Shown in pieces: positions 6,372 to 16,200 of a stretch of 29,835 nt of DNA. The DNA is from Bifidobacterium sp. UBA744. Lineage in GTDB: Bacteria > Actinomycetota > Actinomycetes > Actinomycetales > Bifidobacteriaceae. The stretch lies in NCBI GenBank assembly GCA_002298605.1, contig DBKS01000006.1, positions 749 to 30,583 of the forward strand, read 5' to 3'. The position numbers and the translations under genes are program-made. Under the pieces are notes generated by a model. It saw only the letters and a program-made list of their open reading frames with translations, made no database searches and was not told the DNA's origin. Each line of letters begins with the position of its first letter. The stretch's first letter is position 1.

Positions 6372-8771
6372 ATGAGCAGTGCTGTCTCTGCAGCCAAACC
6401 GGGGGCACCCGCACCCGGCACGTTGGAATTCAAGAATGATTACACGCCCGGCGAGGCCGAACGCGTGATCCGCAACTCACAGGGCCTGCCGGTCGGCGTG
6501 AAACCGAAGCTGGTGTGGACGCCCGCCAAAATCGTCCTGTGGACGGTTATCGCCATCGTATGCGCCGCCGCATGGAGCGTGCTGGCCGTGTCCCGCGGCG
6601 AACGGATCTCGGCCATCTGGTTCATCGTCGTGGCGCTGAGCTCCTACGCCATCGCCTACCGCTTCTATGCGTATTACATCCAGATCAAGATCATGCGCAC
6701 GAATGACGCGAACGCCACGCCGGCCGAGCGCGTGCACGACGGCGCCAACTTCGAGCGCGCCGACCGCCGCGTGCTCTTCGGCCAGCATTTCGCCGCCATC
6801 TCCGGCGCCGGCCCGCTCGTCGGCCCGATTCTGGCGGCCCAGATGGGTTACCTGCCCTCCACGCTGTGGATCATCCTCGGCGTGATCTTCGCCGGCGCCG
6901 TGCAGGACATGATGATGCTGTGGATCTCCGCGCGTCGCCGCGGCCGCTCCTTCGGCCAGATGGCCACCGACGAAATGGGCAAGTTCGGCGGCATGATCCT
7001 GTCGATCTTCCTGGTGGTGATGACCGCCATCGCCATGGCCTTCCTCGCGCTCGTCGCCATCAACGCCATGGCCTCCTCGCCGTGGGCCGTGTTCTCCATC
7101 GCGATGACCATCCCGATCGCCATCCTGATGGGCCTGTACCAGCGCTACCTGCGCCCGGGCCGCGTGATCGAAACCACGCTCCTCGGCTTCGTGCTGCTGG
7201 TCATCGACATCGTGGCCGGCGGCTGGATCGCCGAATCCTCGCTGGCTCCGATCTTCACGCTTTCCAAGCCGGCCCTGGTGATCGCCCTGGTGATCTACTC
7301 CTTCGCCGCCGCCGCGCTGCCGCACTGGCTGCTGGTGACCCCTCGCGACTACCTCTCCACGCTGATGAAGGTCGGCACGCTGGTGCTGCTGGTCATCGGC
7401 ATTGTGATCGCCAACCCGTCCGTGCAGTTCCCTGCGATCTCCGAACTGGCGGGCCTGTCCACCGGACCGACCTTCTCCGGCAATCTGTTCCCGTTCCTGT
7501 TCATCACCATCGCCTGCGGAGCCCTGTCCGGTTTCCACGGTGCGGTGAGCTCCGGTCTGACGCCGAAGGCCATCGAGAAGGAGAACCAGATCCGCATGAT
7601 CGGCTACGGCTCGATGCTCGTCGAGTCCTTTACCGCCATCATCGCCCTGATCGCCGCCGTGACCCTGAGCCAGGGCGTGTACTTCTCCACCAACATGTCC
7701 GCCACGCAGATCGAGACCGCCGCGGGCCAGTCCTATTCGGCCCAGGCCAGCGCCGAGTCCAATGCCGTGGCCGCCGTGGACAGCCTCAAGGTGAGCGACA
7801 TCGAGGGCAACCATCTCGAAACCACCTGGGAATCCACCGATGAGAACGGTCGGCCCAAGACCTATGAGGGCGAGGAGGCCCTGACCAAGGCCGCCTCCGA
7901 TCTGGGGGAGAAGACCATCGTCTCCCGCACCGGCGGCGCCACCACCTTCGCCATGGGCATGGCCAGCTTCCTCAAGTCCTATCTTGGCGGCCAGGGCACA
8001 ATGGCCTTCTGGTACCACTTCGCCATCATGTTCGAGGCGCTGTTCATTCTGACCACCGTCGACAACGGCACCCGCGTGGCCCGCTACCAGATCGGCGAAA
8101 TGCTCGCCAACGCGAAGAGACTCAGGAAATTCGCCGATCCGACCTGGAAGCCCGGCAACATCATCACCACGCTGATCGCCACCGCCCTGTGGGGTGGTCT
8201 GCTGTGGATGGGCGTGGCCGACGCGAACGGCGGCATCAACGCCATGGTCCCGATCTTCGGCATTTCGAACCAGTTGCTGGCCGCCGCCTGCTTCGTCCTC
8301 GTCACGGTGTGCATCGTCAAGATGGGCTACATCAAGTACGCATGGGTGACGATCGTGCCGCTGGTGTGGGATGTCGCCGTCACCTTCACGGCCGACCTGC
8401 AGAAGATCTTCGGACCGTTGAGCTACTTCACCGTGGCTTCCAAGTATCAGACGCAGATCGCTTCGGGCAAGCTCGAGGGCAAGGCTCTGGCCAACGCCCA
8501 GGCCGGTTTGAACAACGCCTACCTTGACGGCGTCCTGTCGGTGTTCTTCCTGGTCATGATGGCCGCCTTCGTTGTGGTGGGCATCATGGTGGTCGTCCGC
8601 ACGCTGGCAGCCGGAAAGTTCGGCGCCGACACCACCTCCGAGGACCCCTTCGAGGAATCCCGGTGGTTCGCTCCCTCCGGCCTGCTGCCCACCGGCCTTG
8701 AAAAGAAGGTTCAGCGCGAATACGCGGCCAAATTGCAGGAGCTCCGCCAGAGCGAACAGCCCGCGGCATGA
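6372..8771 (+). CDS. cstA: CstA-family pyruvate/peptide transporter
   Basis: A 799-residue polytopic membrane protein of the CstA (carbon starvation A) family. E. coli CstA and BtsT are pyruvate transporters with a partner of the YbdD/YjiX type; CstA has also been linked to peptide uptake. The signature GQHFAAISGAGPLVGPILAAQMGYLP block is present near residue 140, followed by many hydrophobic helices. A long polar, probably extracytoplasmic loop lies at about residues 440-520. The chosen ATG at 6372 has GAGAGAAG about 8 bases upstream; an in-frame ATG at 6291 would add 27 hydrophilic residues without a ribosome binding site. The stop overlaps the next gene by ATGA, so the two are translationally coupled. 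Confidence 0.92.
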   Translation: MSSAVSAAKPGAPAPGTLEFKNDYTPGEAERVIRNSQGLPVGVKPKLVWTPAKIVLWTVIAIVCAAAWSVLAVSRGERISAIWFIVVALSSYAIAYRFYAYYIQIKIMRTNDANATPAERVHDGANFERADRRVLFGQHFAAISGAGPLVGPILAAQMGYLPSTLWIILGVIFAGAVQDMMMLWISARRRGRSFGQMATDEMGKFGGMILSIFLVVMTAIAMAFLALVAINAMASSPWAVFSIAMTIPIAILMGLYQRYLRPGRVIETTLLGFVLLVIDIVAGGWIAESSLAPIFTLSKPALVIALVIYSFAAAALPHWLLVTPRDYLSTLMKVGTLVLLVIGIVIANPSVQFPAISELAGLSTGPTFSGNLFPFLFITIACGALSGFHGAVSSGLTPKAIEKENQIRMIGYGSMLVESFTAIIALIAAVTLSQGVYFSTNMSATQIETAAGQSYSAQASAESNAVAAVDSLKVSDIEGNHLETTWESTDENGRPKTYEGEEALTKAASDLGEKTIVSRTGGATTFAMGMASFLKSYLGGQGTMAFWYHFAIMFEALFILTTVDNGTRVARYQIGEMLANAKRLRKFADPTWKPGNIITTLIATALWGGLLWMGVADANGGINAMVPIFGISNQLLAAACFVLVTVCIVKMGYIKYAWVTIVPLVWDVAVTFTADLQKIFGPLSYFTVASKYQTQIASGKLEGKALANAQAGLNNAYLDGVLSVFFLVMMAAFVVVGIMVVVRTLAAGKFGADTTSEDPFEESRWFAPSGLLPTGLEKKVQREYAAKLQELRQSEQPAA

Positions 8772-8968
8772 TGCTCGGGCAACTGGCCAAGGCGTGGCGT
8801 GCCGTGGTGTGGTACGCCCGGGAGATCAGCGGCGAGGCGCGATACGACCATTATCTCGAGCGCTTCGCCGCCGATCATCCCGGCCAGACCCCGCTGAGCG
8901 AGGTCGAATACCTTCGCAGGCGCGAGGAGTACGACCGCCTGCATCCCAACACCGGCTGCTGCTGCTGA
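8768..8968 (+). CDS. YbdD/YjiX-family small protein, CstA partner
   Basis: A 66-residue protein of the YbdD/YjiX (DUF466) family, which is needed with CstA or BtsT for pyruvate uptake in E. coli. Visible family features are the W-Y-x-R-E-I-S-G-E-A-R-Y-D-H-Y-L-E segment near residues 14-30, the HPGQTPLSEVEYLRRREEYDR block and a cysteine-rich C-terminus ending CCC, matching the terminal Cys pair of E. coli YbdD. Its ATG overlaps the stop of the transporter (ATGA). The stop is only 8 bases from the stop of the convergent acetolactate synthase gene, leaving no room for a terminator between them. Confidence 0.9.
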   Translation: MMLGQLAKAWRAVVWYAREISGEARYDHYLERFAADHPGQTPLSEVEYLRRREEYDRLHPNTGCCC

Positions 8969-8976
8969 ACCCGGCG

Positions 8977-10734
8977 TCAGTTCGAGAAGTCGATGTCGCC
9001 GAGCTTGCCGATCAGCTTCATGTTCTCGCTGTAATCCACCGGGCAGGCGATGATGTCGACGCCGGAGCCGTCCTGCAGGGAGTGCCGCAGGACGGGGAAG
9101 AGCTCGTCGGCGGATTCGATCAGATGGCCTTTGGCGCCGAAGCTCTGGGCGAGCTCGACCACATCCGGATTCCTGAAGTCCACATATTCGTGGCTGCCGT
9201 CATGAATGTCCATCTTCCATTTGATGAGGCCGTAGGCTCCATCTACCCAGACCAGAATCACGATGCGGCACCCGCACCGGACCGCCGTCTCGATCTCCTG
9301 CACGTTCATCATGAACGAGCCGTCGCCCATCACCGCGAGCACCGGGCGGCCTGGATTCGCGAGCGAGGCGGCCACTGCGCCGGGCAGCGTCCAGGCCATC
9401 GTCGACAGCGAATTGTCGATGACGCAGGTGTTGGAATAATACGTGGGGTAGAGGCGGGCCATCCACATCTTGAGCGCGCCCGTGTCGACCAGGGTGATGT
9501 CGGTGTCCGTCTCCATGGCCCGACGGGTGTCGTACACCACGCGCTGCGGTTTCATGGGGAAGGCGTCGTCCTTGGCATGGGACCGGAATTCGTCCATCAG
9601 CAGTTCGCGAATGCGGGGATGTGATTCGTCGAAGCGGATGCCGCGCTCGTGCAGCACGACTATCAGCGCGGCCAGCGTCGCGTCGATGTCGCCCATGATG
9701 TTCAACGCGGTCGAATAGTGCGCATCCGTATCCTCGGCGAAGGTGTTGATGTGGATGATCGTCTTGTCGTCGTTCGGGTTGATCTTCTTCGGATCGAACT
9801 GCTGGATGGAAAAGCCCACCGTGATGATCAGATCCGCCTCGTCGAAGGCGAAGTTCTCGTAGTCGTGGCGCATGAAACCAACCACGCCCAGGGCGTTGGG
9901 GATGCGGTCGGAGATGACGCCCTTGCCTTCGAAGGTGGTGGCGACCGGCACGTTCAGCTGCTCGGCCAGGGCGAGCAGACGGTTCTCGGCATGGGCGCGC
10001 GCCACGCCGTTGCCCGCCAGAATGATCGGGTGCTTGGACTGGGCGATGATGCTCGCGGCTTCGACGATCGTGTCATGGGTGGGTACGATCTGCACGGGTT
10101 TGGGCAGCGGAAGCGGCTTCAATCCGGGCGGGCACGGCATATCCGCCACGTCCTCCGGAAGAACCAGACAGGTTGCGCCCGGGCGTTTGCGCGTGGCGAT
10201 GGAGAAGGCCTTGCGAATCATCTCGGGCACCGACTCGGGGGTCATGATCATGCTCGACCACTGGGTCAGCGGACGGAACACCGACACCAGGTCGATGATC
10301 TGATGCGACTCCTTGTACAGTCGCCCCACATTGCCCTGCGCGCAGATCGCGACCAATGGCGTGGTGCCGGCGTTCGCCTGGGCCACCGGCAGCGTGAGGT
10401 TCAGCGCGCCCGGTCCGAGCGTCGCCATGCACACGCCCGGCTCGCCGGTCAGATGGCCGTGGGTCGCCGCCATGAACCCGGCGCCCTGCTCGTGGCGGGT
10501 GAGGATGAACCTGATGCGACCGTCCCGCTTCAGCGCCTCCATGAGGGGGATGTTCTCCTCGCCGGGGATGCCGAACATGACCCGCACCCCTTCGTTGACC
10601 AGACATTCGACGAACAGGTCGGCGACGGTTTTCACATGCTTCGTCGTCGCGGTTGCTGACTTCACTGCTTTTGCCCCGCTGCCTTCAGCGTTCCTGGGCT
10701 TGTTCTCGGTACACACGGCAGAACATGGTGACAT
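8977..10734 (-). CDS. Acetolactate synthase, catabolic-like (TPP-dependent)
   Basis: A 585-residue TPP enzyme of the acetolactate synthase family, condensing two pyruvates to acetolactate and CO2. The order is the N-terminal pyrimidine-binding domain with RHEQGAGFMAA (catalytic Glu about residue 82) and LGPGALNL, the central domain, and the TPP diphosphate-binding domain with GDGSFMM followed after 25 residues by VWVDGAYG. The second metal ligand appears to be Asp, as in catabolic AlsS/BudB enzymes, rather than the Asn of biosynthetic IlvB, and no ilvN-like subunit is adjacent. The first 34 residues are polar and unusual; the ATG at 10734 lacks a clear ribosome binding site, so a GTG near residue 24 or 34 may be the true start. 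It lies 59 bases behind the serine deaminase, probably one operon. Confidence 0.85.
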   Translation of the reverse strand: MSPCSAVCTENKPRNAEGSGAKAVKSATATTKHVKTVADLFVECLVNEGVRVMFGIPGEENIPLMEALKRDGRIRFILTRHEQGAGFMAATHGHLTGEPGVCMATLGPGALNLTLPVAQANAGTTPLVAICAQGNVGRLYKESHQIIDLVSVFRPLTQWSSMIMTPESVPEMIRKAFSIATRKRPGATCLVLPEDVADMPCPPGLKPLPLPKPVQIVPTHDTIVEAASIIAQSKHPIILAGNGVARAHAENRLLALAEQLNVPVATTFEGKGVISDRIPNALGVVGFMRHDYENFAFDEADLIITVGFSIQQFDPKKINPNDDKTIIHINTFAEDTDAHYSTALNIMGDIDATLAALIVVLHERGIRFDESHPRIRELLMDEFRSHAKDDAFPMKPQRVVYDTRRAMETDTDITLVDTGALKMWMARLYPTYYSNTCVIDNSLSTMAWTLPGAVAASLANPGRPVLAVMGDGSFMMNVQEIETAVRCGCRIVILVWVDGAYGLIKWKMDIHDGSHEYVDFRNPDVVELAQSFGAKGHLIESADELFPVLRHSLQDGSGVDIIACPVDYSENMKLIGKLGDIDFSN

Positions 10735-10793
10735 GCATTTGTGACGTCCGTATGTCGGGTGTGTGTTCGCGCAGCCGCGGATGGCGCCGCGCC

Positions 10794-12251
10794 TCAGCAC
10801 TCCACCACATTCACCGCCAGGCCGCCGGTGGACGTTTCCTTGTACTTGGCCTGCATGTCGGCGCCGGTTTGCTTCATGGTGGCGATCGCCTGATCGAGCG
10901 AGACGATATGCGACCCGTTGCCCAGCATGGCCATGCGCGCCGCGTTGATCGCGGTGTTCGCGGCCATCGCATTGCGCTCGATGCAGGGGATCTGCACCAG
11001 GCCTCCGATCGGGTCGCAGGTGAGTCCCAAATGGTGTTCGATGCCGATTTCGGCCGCGTTTTCCACTTGCCGGGGGGTGCCGCCGAGCACCGCGCACAAT
11101 CCCGCCGCGGCCATCGAACAGGCCGAACCGACCTCACCCTGGCATCCGACCTCGGCGCCGGAGATCGAGGCGTTGCGCTTGAACAGGGTGCCGACCGCGC
11201 CCGCCGTGACCAGGAATTTCACGACGCCGTCGACGTCGGGGTTCTCCGCGAACAGCCAGTAGTAGTGCAGCACCGCCGGAATGACGCCGGCCGACCCATT
11301 CGTCGGCGCGGTGACGATGCGCCCCCCGGCGGCGTTCTCCTCGCTGACGGCCAGGGCGAAGAGATCAACCCATTCCATCGCCGAGGCGCGTGCGGTCATC
11401 GAATGCCGCGGGCTGTCGCTGCAGTCGGGGTCGAGCGGGTCGTCGGTGAGCTGCGCGTAGAGCTTCGGCGCGCGCCGGGCCACATCAAGACCTCCCGGCA
11501 GGATCGGCTCGCGCGAGTTGCAGCCGTGATGCACGCACTCGCGCATCACCTGCCATATCCGGAGCAACCTTCCGCGCAATTCGTCGGCGGCGTGCATGGT
11601 CAACTCGTTGCGCCACACCACCTCGTCGATCGGCAGGCCCTCTCGCCCGCAGATGTCCAGCAGCTCGTCCGCGCTGGAGAAGGGGAAGGGGACCGGGGCG
11701 TCTTGCCCGCCGGAGTCCTTGCGCCGGTCGTCATGCCGATCATCCGGCTCATGGCCGTCTCGAACCGGTTCGAGATCGTCGAGGCCTCCGCGCACCACAA
11801 AGCCGCCGCCCACCGAGAACCACGCTTCGATGGCCAGGGGCCGCCCATCGGCGTCGAACGCCTCGAAGCGCATGCCATTGGGGTGGCGGCGCGGCGTGAT
11901 CCAGCGTTCGAACATCATGTCGTGGTCATAGTCGAAAGGCATGTCGTGGTCGCCGTCCACGCGCAATACGCCGCGCCCGTCCGCCCGTTCGCGAATATGC
12001 AGCAGATCGTCGGTGTCCACGCTTTGAGGTTCGGCGCCTTCCAGCCCGGCCATCACGGCTCGGTCGGTGCCATGGCCAAGACCGGTCTGCGCCAGCGAGC
12101 CGTACAGCGTCGTCCGCACCCGCGCCACGCGACCGATCAGCCCCTGCCGGCGCAACCCCAGGACGAACGCGCTGGCGGCCCGCATCGGTCCCACGGTATG
12201 CGACGAAGAGGGGCCGACGCCAATGGAGAACATGTCGAGCACACTAAGCAT
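10794..12251 (-). CDS. sdaA: L-serine ammonia-lyase, iron-sulfur type
   Basis: A 485-residue single-chain L-serine deaminase converting L-serine to pyruvate and ammonia with a [4Fe-4S] cluster. The beta domain starts MLSVLDMFSIGVGPSSSHTVGPM; the alpha domain holds GRIVTAPTNGSAGVIPAVL and the three cluster cysteines Cys370 (AEVGCQGEVGSAC), Cys412 (GLTCDPIGG) and Cys423 (QIPCIERN). The chain ends in VEC, the C-terminal cysteine known to reach into the active site in this family. A charged insertion rich in Asp, Arg and His (about residues 163-186) joins the domains. The start has AAGGAC about 6 bases upstream. It is the upstream gene of a likely two-gene operon with acetolactate synthase, its pyruvate-consuming neighbour. 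Confidence 0.93.
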   Translation of the reverse strand: MLSVLDMFSIGVGPSSSHTVGPMRAASAFVLGLRRQGLIGRVARVRTTLYGSLAQTGLGHGTDRAVMAGLEGAEPQSVDTDDLLHIRERADGRGVLRVDGDHDMPFDYDHDMMFERWITPRRHPNGMRFEAFDADGRPLAIEAWFSVGGGFVVRGGLDDLEPVRDGHEPDDRHDDRRKDSGGQDAPVPFPFSSADELLDICGREGLPIDEVVWRNELTMHAADELRGRLLRIWQVMRECVHHGCNSREPILPGGLDVARRAPKLYAQLTDDPLDPDCSDSPRHSMTARASAMEWVDLFALAVSEENAAGGRIVTAPTNGSAGVIPAVLHYYWLFAENPDVDGVVKFLVTAGAVGTLFKRNASISGAEVGCQGEVGSACSMAAAGLCAVLGGTPRQVENAAEIGIEHHLGLTCDPIGGLVQIPCIERNAMAANTAINAARMAMLGNGSHIVSLDQAIATMKQTGADMQAKYKETSTGGLAVNVVEC

Positions 12252-12319
12252 TCATTGTCCTTGATCGCCGGTCGGTGTCGCGCACGCCCACGATGCGCGC
12301 ACGGTGATTCGCAATGGCA

Positions 12320-12362
12320 ATTGTCGTCTTACCCATGGATACTGTTGGTGAACCACGACAAT
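12320..12362. repeat. Inverted repeat in the divergent sdaA/hydrolase promoter region
   Basis: ATTGTCGT (12320-12327) and ACGACAAT (12355-12362) form a perfect 8-bp inverted repeat with a 27-base spacer. The arms flank a possible -10 box GATACT (12339-12344) with TGGCAA 17 bases before it. The second arm ends 8 bases before the hydrolase ribosome binding site. The arrangement fits an operator bound by a dimeric repressor or a loop between half-sites. Confidence 0.4.
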
Positions 12363-12380
12363 GGACAAGCGAGGAGGCTT

Positions 12381-13241
12381 ATGCGACTCATTGACGAGAC
12401 GATCGATGGAATCGACGGCACCGTGGCGCGGTTTCGCGGCTATCTGATCGACAACAGCAGCCAGATGGATCCCGATCGCGTGCGGCCGGCGGTGCTGATC
12501 CTGCCCGGAGGCGCCTACGCGCACACGTCGCCGAGGGAGGCGGAGCCGATCGCGTTGAAGATGATCGGCTACGGCTACCAGGCCTTCATCCTCGACTACT
12601 CCTGCGCGCCAAGCGTCTATCCGGTGGCGCTGCTTGAAACCGCCGAGGCCATGAAACGCATCCGCGAGCATGCCGCGCAGTGGCATATCGATCCCGGTGC
12701 GATCGTCATCGCCGGCTTTTCGGCCGGCGGCCACGCGGCGGCCCTGTTCTCCGAACAGTGGGACAACGAGGCCGTGATCGAGCATGAGTACACCCCGGAG
12801 CGCATCAGGCCGAACGGCCTGATGCTCGGCTACCCCGTGATCAGCGCCGGCCCGTACGCCCACCGCGACTCAATCGACAACCTGCTGGGCAGGGGCCGCC
12901 GCCGGGACCCGGAATGGCTGGACCAAGTGTCGCTGGAACTGCATGCGGACGCCGGTCATGTGCCGCAGACCTTCCTGTGGACCACGGTCACCGATCAGGC
13001 GGTGGACGTGCGCAATTCCATGCTGTTCGCCAACGCGTTGATCGAAGCCGGCGTCAACGTCGAACTTCACGTCTTCCCGACGGGCGGTCACGGCTCGTCG
13101 CTGGGCACGCCCGAAACCGACAACGGCAGTCACAGCATCGGCGATCTGCCGTGCGTAAGCGTCTGGCCGAGCCTGTTCGACCGGTGGGTGCAAGACAAGT
13201 TCCCGGCGGCCACCAGCTGGAAATCCGGGAATAGGGGATAG
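12381..13241 (+). CDS. Alpha/beta hydrolase (acetyl-esterase/BD-FAE-like)
   Basis: A 286-residue cytosolic alpha/beta hydrolase similar to the carbohydrate-esterase or acetylxylan-esterase-like group. The oxyanion-hole strand LILPGGAYAHTSPREAEP is at residues 39-56, the nucleophile elbow GFSAGGH at 112-118 (Ser114), the probable acid Asp205 in TTVTDQAVDV, and the catalytic His237 in PTGGHGSS. No signal peptide is present, so it would act on internalised acylated sugars or similar esters. The ATG at 12381 has GAGGAGG immediately upstream at 3-9 bases. It is divergent from sdaA and followed after 40 bases by the UPF0182 gene. Confidence 0.88.
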   Translation: MRLIDETIDGIDGTVARFRGYLIDNSSQMDPDRVRPAVLILPGGAYAHTSPREAEPIALKMIGYGYQAFILDYSCAPSVYPVALLETAEAMKRIREHAAQWHIDPGAIVIAGFSAGGHAAALFSEQWDNEAVIEHEYTPERIRPNGLMLGYPVISAGPYAHRDSIDNLLGRGRRRDPEWLDQVSLELHADAGHVPQTFLWTTVTDQAVDVRNSMLFANALIEAGVNVELHVFPTGGHGSSLGTPETDNGSHSIGDLPCVSVWPSLFDRWVQDKFPAATSWKSGNRG

Positions 13242-13281
13242 CCGTCCGCATATTTTCCCTACGGTCGGATAGGCTGGACCC

Positions 13282-16200
13282 ATGTCTTTCTTTGATATGT
13301 TCGGCGGCGTCTTCGACTCAGACTTCGACCCCCGCGATCCCAACGATCCCCGAAATCCCCGCAATCGACGAGCCCGCGCCAATCGTGCAGACGATGACGA
13401 TCCGATCATCATCAACGTTCAGGCCGATGGCGACGAGAACCGCTCAGGCGCCGCCGGCGCCTCCGTCCCCCCTCGCCGGGCCAATGGCGGCCCGCGCATC
13501 ACCAGTCGGCCGCAGTCATCCGGCTCCCGGAGGGGATCGCGGATCCTCTGGGCGGCGATAGTCGTTCTCGTCGTCATCGCCGGTCTGTTCTTCGGGCTGG
13601 CTCACTTCATCACCGATCTGATGTGGTACGGCCAGCTCGGCTTCTCATCCGTGGTCTGGACCCAGCTCGGCGTCAAAGTCGGCCTGTGGGTGGCCTACGC
13701 GGTGCTCATGGCATTGATGACCTTCGTCTCCGCATGGCTGGCCATCCGAGCCCGTCCGGATGCGGCGGACGGTTCCACCATTCGCGTCAACGGCGATGTG
13801 ATCGAGGTGGGCAAGGGCGTCAGCACGAAACTCGCCATGCGCGTCGCGATCGTGGTGTCGCTGGTGGTGGGCGTGCTCTTCGGATCCCAGTTCAACGCCA
13901 ACTGGTCCGAGATACTCCTGATGTTCAACGGCCAGAAGTTCGGCGTCGCCGACCCGCAGTTCGGCATTGACAACGGCTTCTACGTGTTCGTGCTGCCCGG
14001 CTTGCGCCTGGTGGCGTCCGCCGTCCAGATGCTGCTGGCGGTCAGCCTGGTGTTCTCCGTGATCACGCATTTCCTGATGGGCGGCATTCGCCTGCAGATG
14101 CCGGTGCACGGCCGTTCGATCCTCAACCTGACGGCCCGCGCCCGTCGCCAGCTGGCCGTCTGGATCATCCTGAACTTCCTGGTGGCCGCCTTCCAGATGC
14201 TGCTGGGCATGTTCGGTCAGCTCACCGTCCAGGGCGAGCGCATCACCGGCGCCTCATACGTTTCCGTAAACGCCACCATCCCCATGACCATCGTGATGGC
14301 GGCGCTGGTGGCCCTGCTCGGCGTGGTGCTCGGCGCGTGGGTCATGAACGCCAAGGCGCTGGGCGCCGGCACCCCGGCGAACTCCGCCATGGCCGCCTTC
14401 CGCCTGTGGCGCACCCCGGTCATCTCCGTCGCCGTGGTCGTCGTCGTCTCGCTGGTGCTGGGCGTCGTCTGGCCCGTGCTGCTGCAGCGGTTCAAGGTCA
14501 ATCCGAACGCGCAGGAGCTGGAATCCACCTATATTCAGCGCAACATCGACGCGACCACAGCCGCCTACGGGCTCGACAAGCTCAGTGTCGAGGAGTACGA
14601 CGCCACCACGCAGGGCAAAACCGGCGCGCTGTCGGAGAACGCCGAGGCAACGGCGCAGATCCGCCTGCTCGACCCGCAGGTGGTGTCGTCCACCTTCAAG
14701 CAGCTGCAGCAGTCCAAGCAGTACTACACCTTCGCCGACACGCTCGCGGTCGACAAATACGAGATCAACGGCGAAAGCCAGGACACGGTGATCGCGGCGC
14801 GCGAGATCAATCTCGACGGCAACGACAACCGCAACTGGGTGAACGACCATACCGTGTACACGCACGGCTACGGCATCGTCGCGGCGTACGGCAACAAGGT
14901 CACGTCCGACGGCCAGCCCGAGTTCTTCGAGAAGGACATCCCGACCTCCGGCGCGCTGACTGACACGGAACATTACGAGCCGCGCATCTACTTCTCCCCG
15001 AAGGCGCCCGAATACTCGATCGTGGGGGCTCCGGAAGGGTCCTCCTCGTGGGAGTTCGATTATCCGACGGGTTCCCAGGGCGCCACCACCACCTTCACCG
15101 GCAACGGCGGCCCGAGCCTCGGCAATATCTTCTCCCGTCTACTGTATGCCGTGCGTTTCGGCTCCGACCAGATCCTCTTCTCCGACCGCGTGACTTCCGA
15201 GTCCCAGATCCTCTACGATCGTTCCCCCAAGGAGCGCGTCGCCAAGGTGGCTCCGTATCTCACGCTCGACGGCCGCGTGTATCCGGCGGTGGTCGACGGC
15301 CGCGTGAAGTGGATCGTGGATGGCTACACCACGTCGGCGAACTACCCGTACTCCCAGACGGTCGATTTGGCCGAGGCCACCGAGGACTCGACCACCGAGA
15401 ACTCCGATACCGTCAAGAGCCTCAGCTCCCAGAAGGCCAATTACATCCGCAACTCCGTCAAGGCGACAGTCGACGCCTATGACGGCTCGGTGGATCTGTA
15501 CGCTTGGGACGAGAACGATCCCGTGCTCAAGGCGTGGGAGCAGATCTTCCCCGGCCAGTATCACCCGCTCTCCGAGATCTCCGGGGATCTGATGAGTCAT
15601 ATGCGCTATCCGGAGAGCCTGTTCAAGGTGCAGCGCGAGCTGCTGGGCAAGTATCACGTCAGGCAGGCCAGCCAGTTCTTCTCCGGCGAGGACTTCTGGC
15701 AGACGCCGACCGACCCGACCGAATCGGACAGCCAGCGCGCCCAGGGCGTCAAGCAGCCGCCGTACTACCTGACGCTGCAGACCGGCGGTTCCGACGAGCC
15801 CATCTTCTCCCTGACGTCGACGTATATCCCCGCCGGTACGGTGACGCGTGAGATCCTCACCGGATTCCTGTCGGTGGACTCCGACGCCGGCAACACCGCG
15901 GGCACCATCGGGAAGAACTACGGCACGCTGCGGCTGATGGAGCTGCCGAAGAACACCAATGTGCCAGGCCCCGGCCAGGCGCAGAACAACTTCAACGCCA
16001 ACGCCGATGTGTCGAAGGAACTGAACCTGCTGCAATCCGGCTCCACCAACGTGGTGCGCGGCAACCTCCTGACCCTGCCGATCGGCGGCGGACTGGTGTA
16101 CGTGCAGCCCGTCTACGTGCAGTCGAACGGGTCCACCAGCTTCCCGCTGATGAAGAAGGTGCTGGTCGCCTTCGGTGACCAGGTCGGGTTCGCCGACACC

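Noticed and set aside
6477..8018. A 513-codon frame antisense to cstA
   Set aside because: It mirrors the cstA codon pattern, has His/Gly/Asp-rich low-complexity text, no ribosome binding site, and cstA is certain.
10735..11097. Upstream extension of the acetolactate synthase frame to 706 residues
   Set aside because: The extra part overlaps the 3' end of sdaA in another frame and has no family similarity; sdaA coding is secure there.
10653..12380. Upstream extension of the hydrolase frame to 862 residues
   Set aside because: The added part is antisense to sdaA; the ATG at 12381 has GAGGAGG and matches the start of the family fold.
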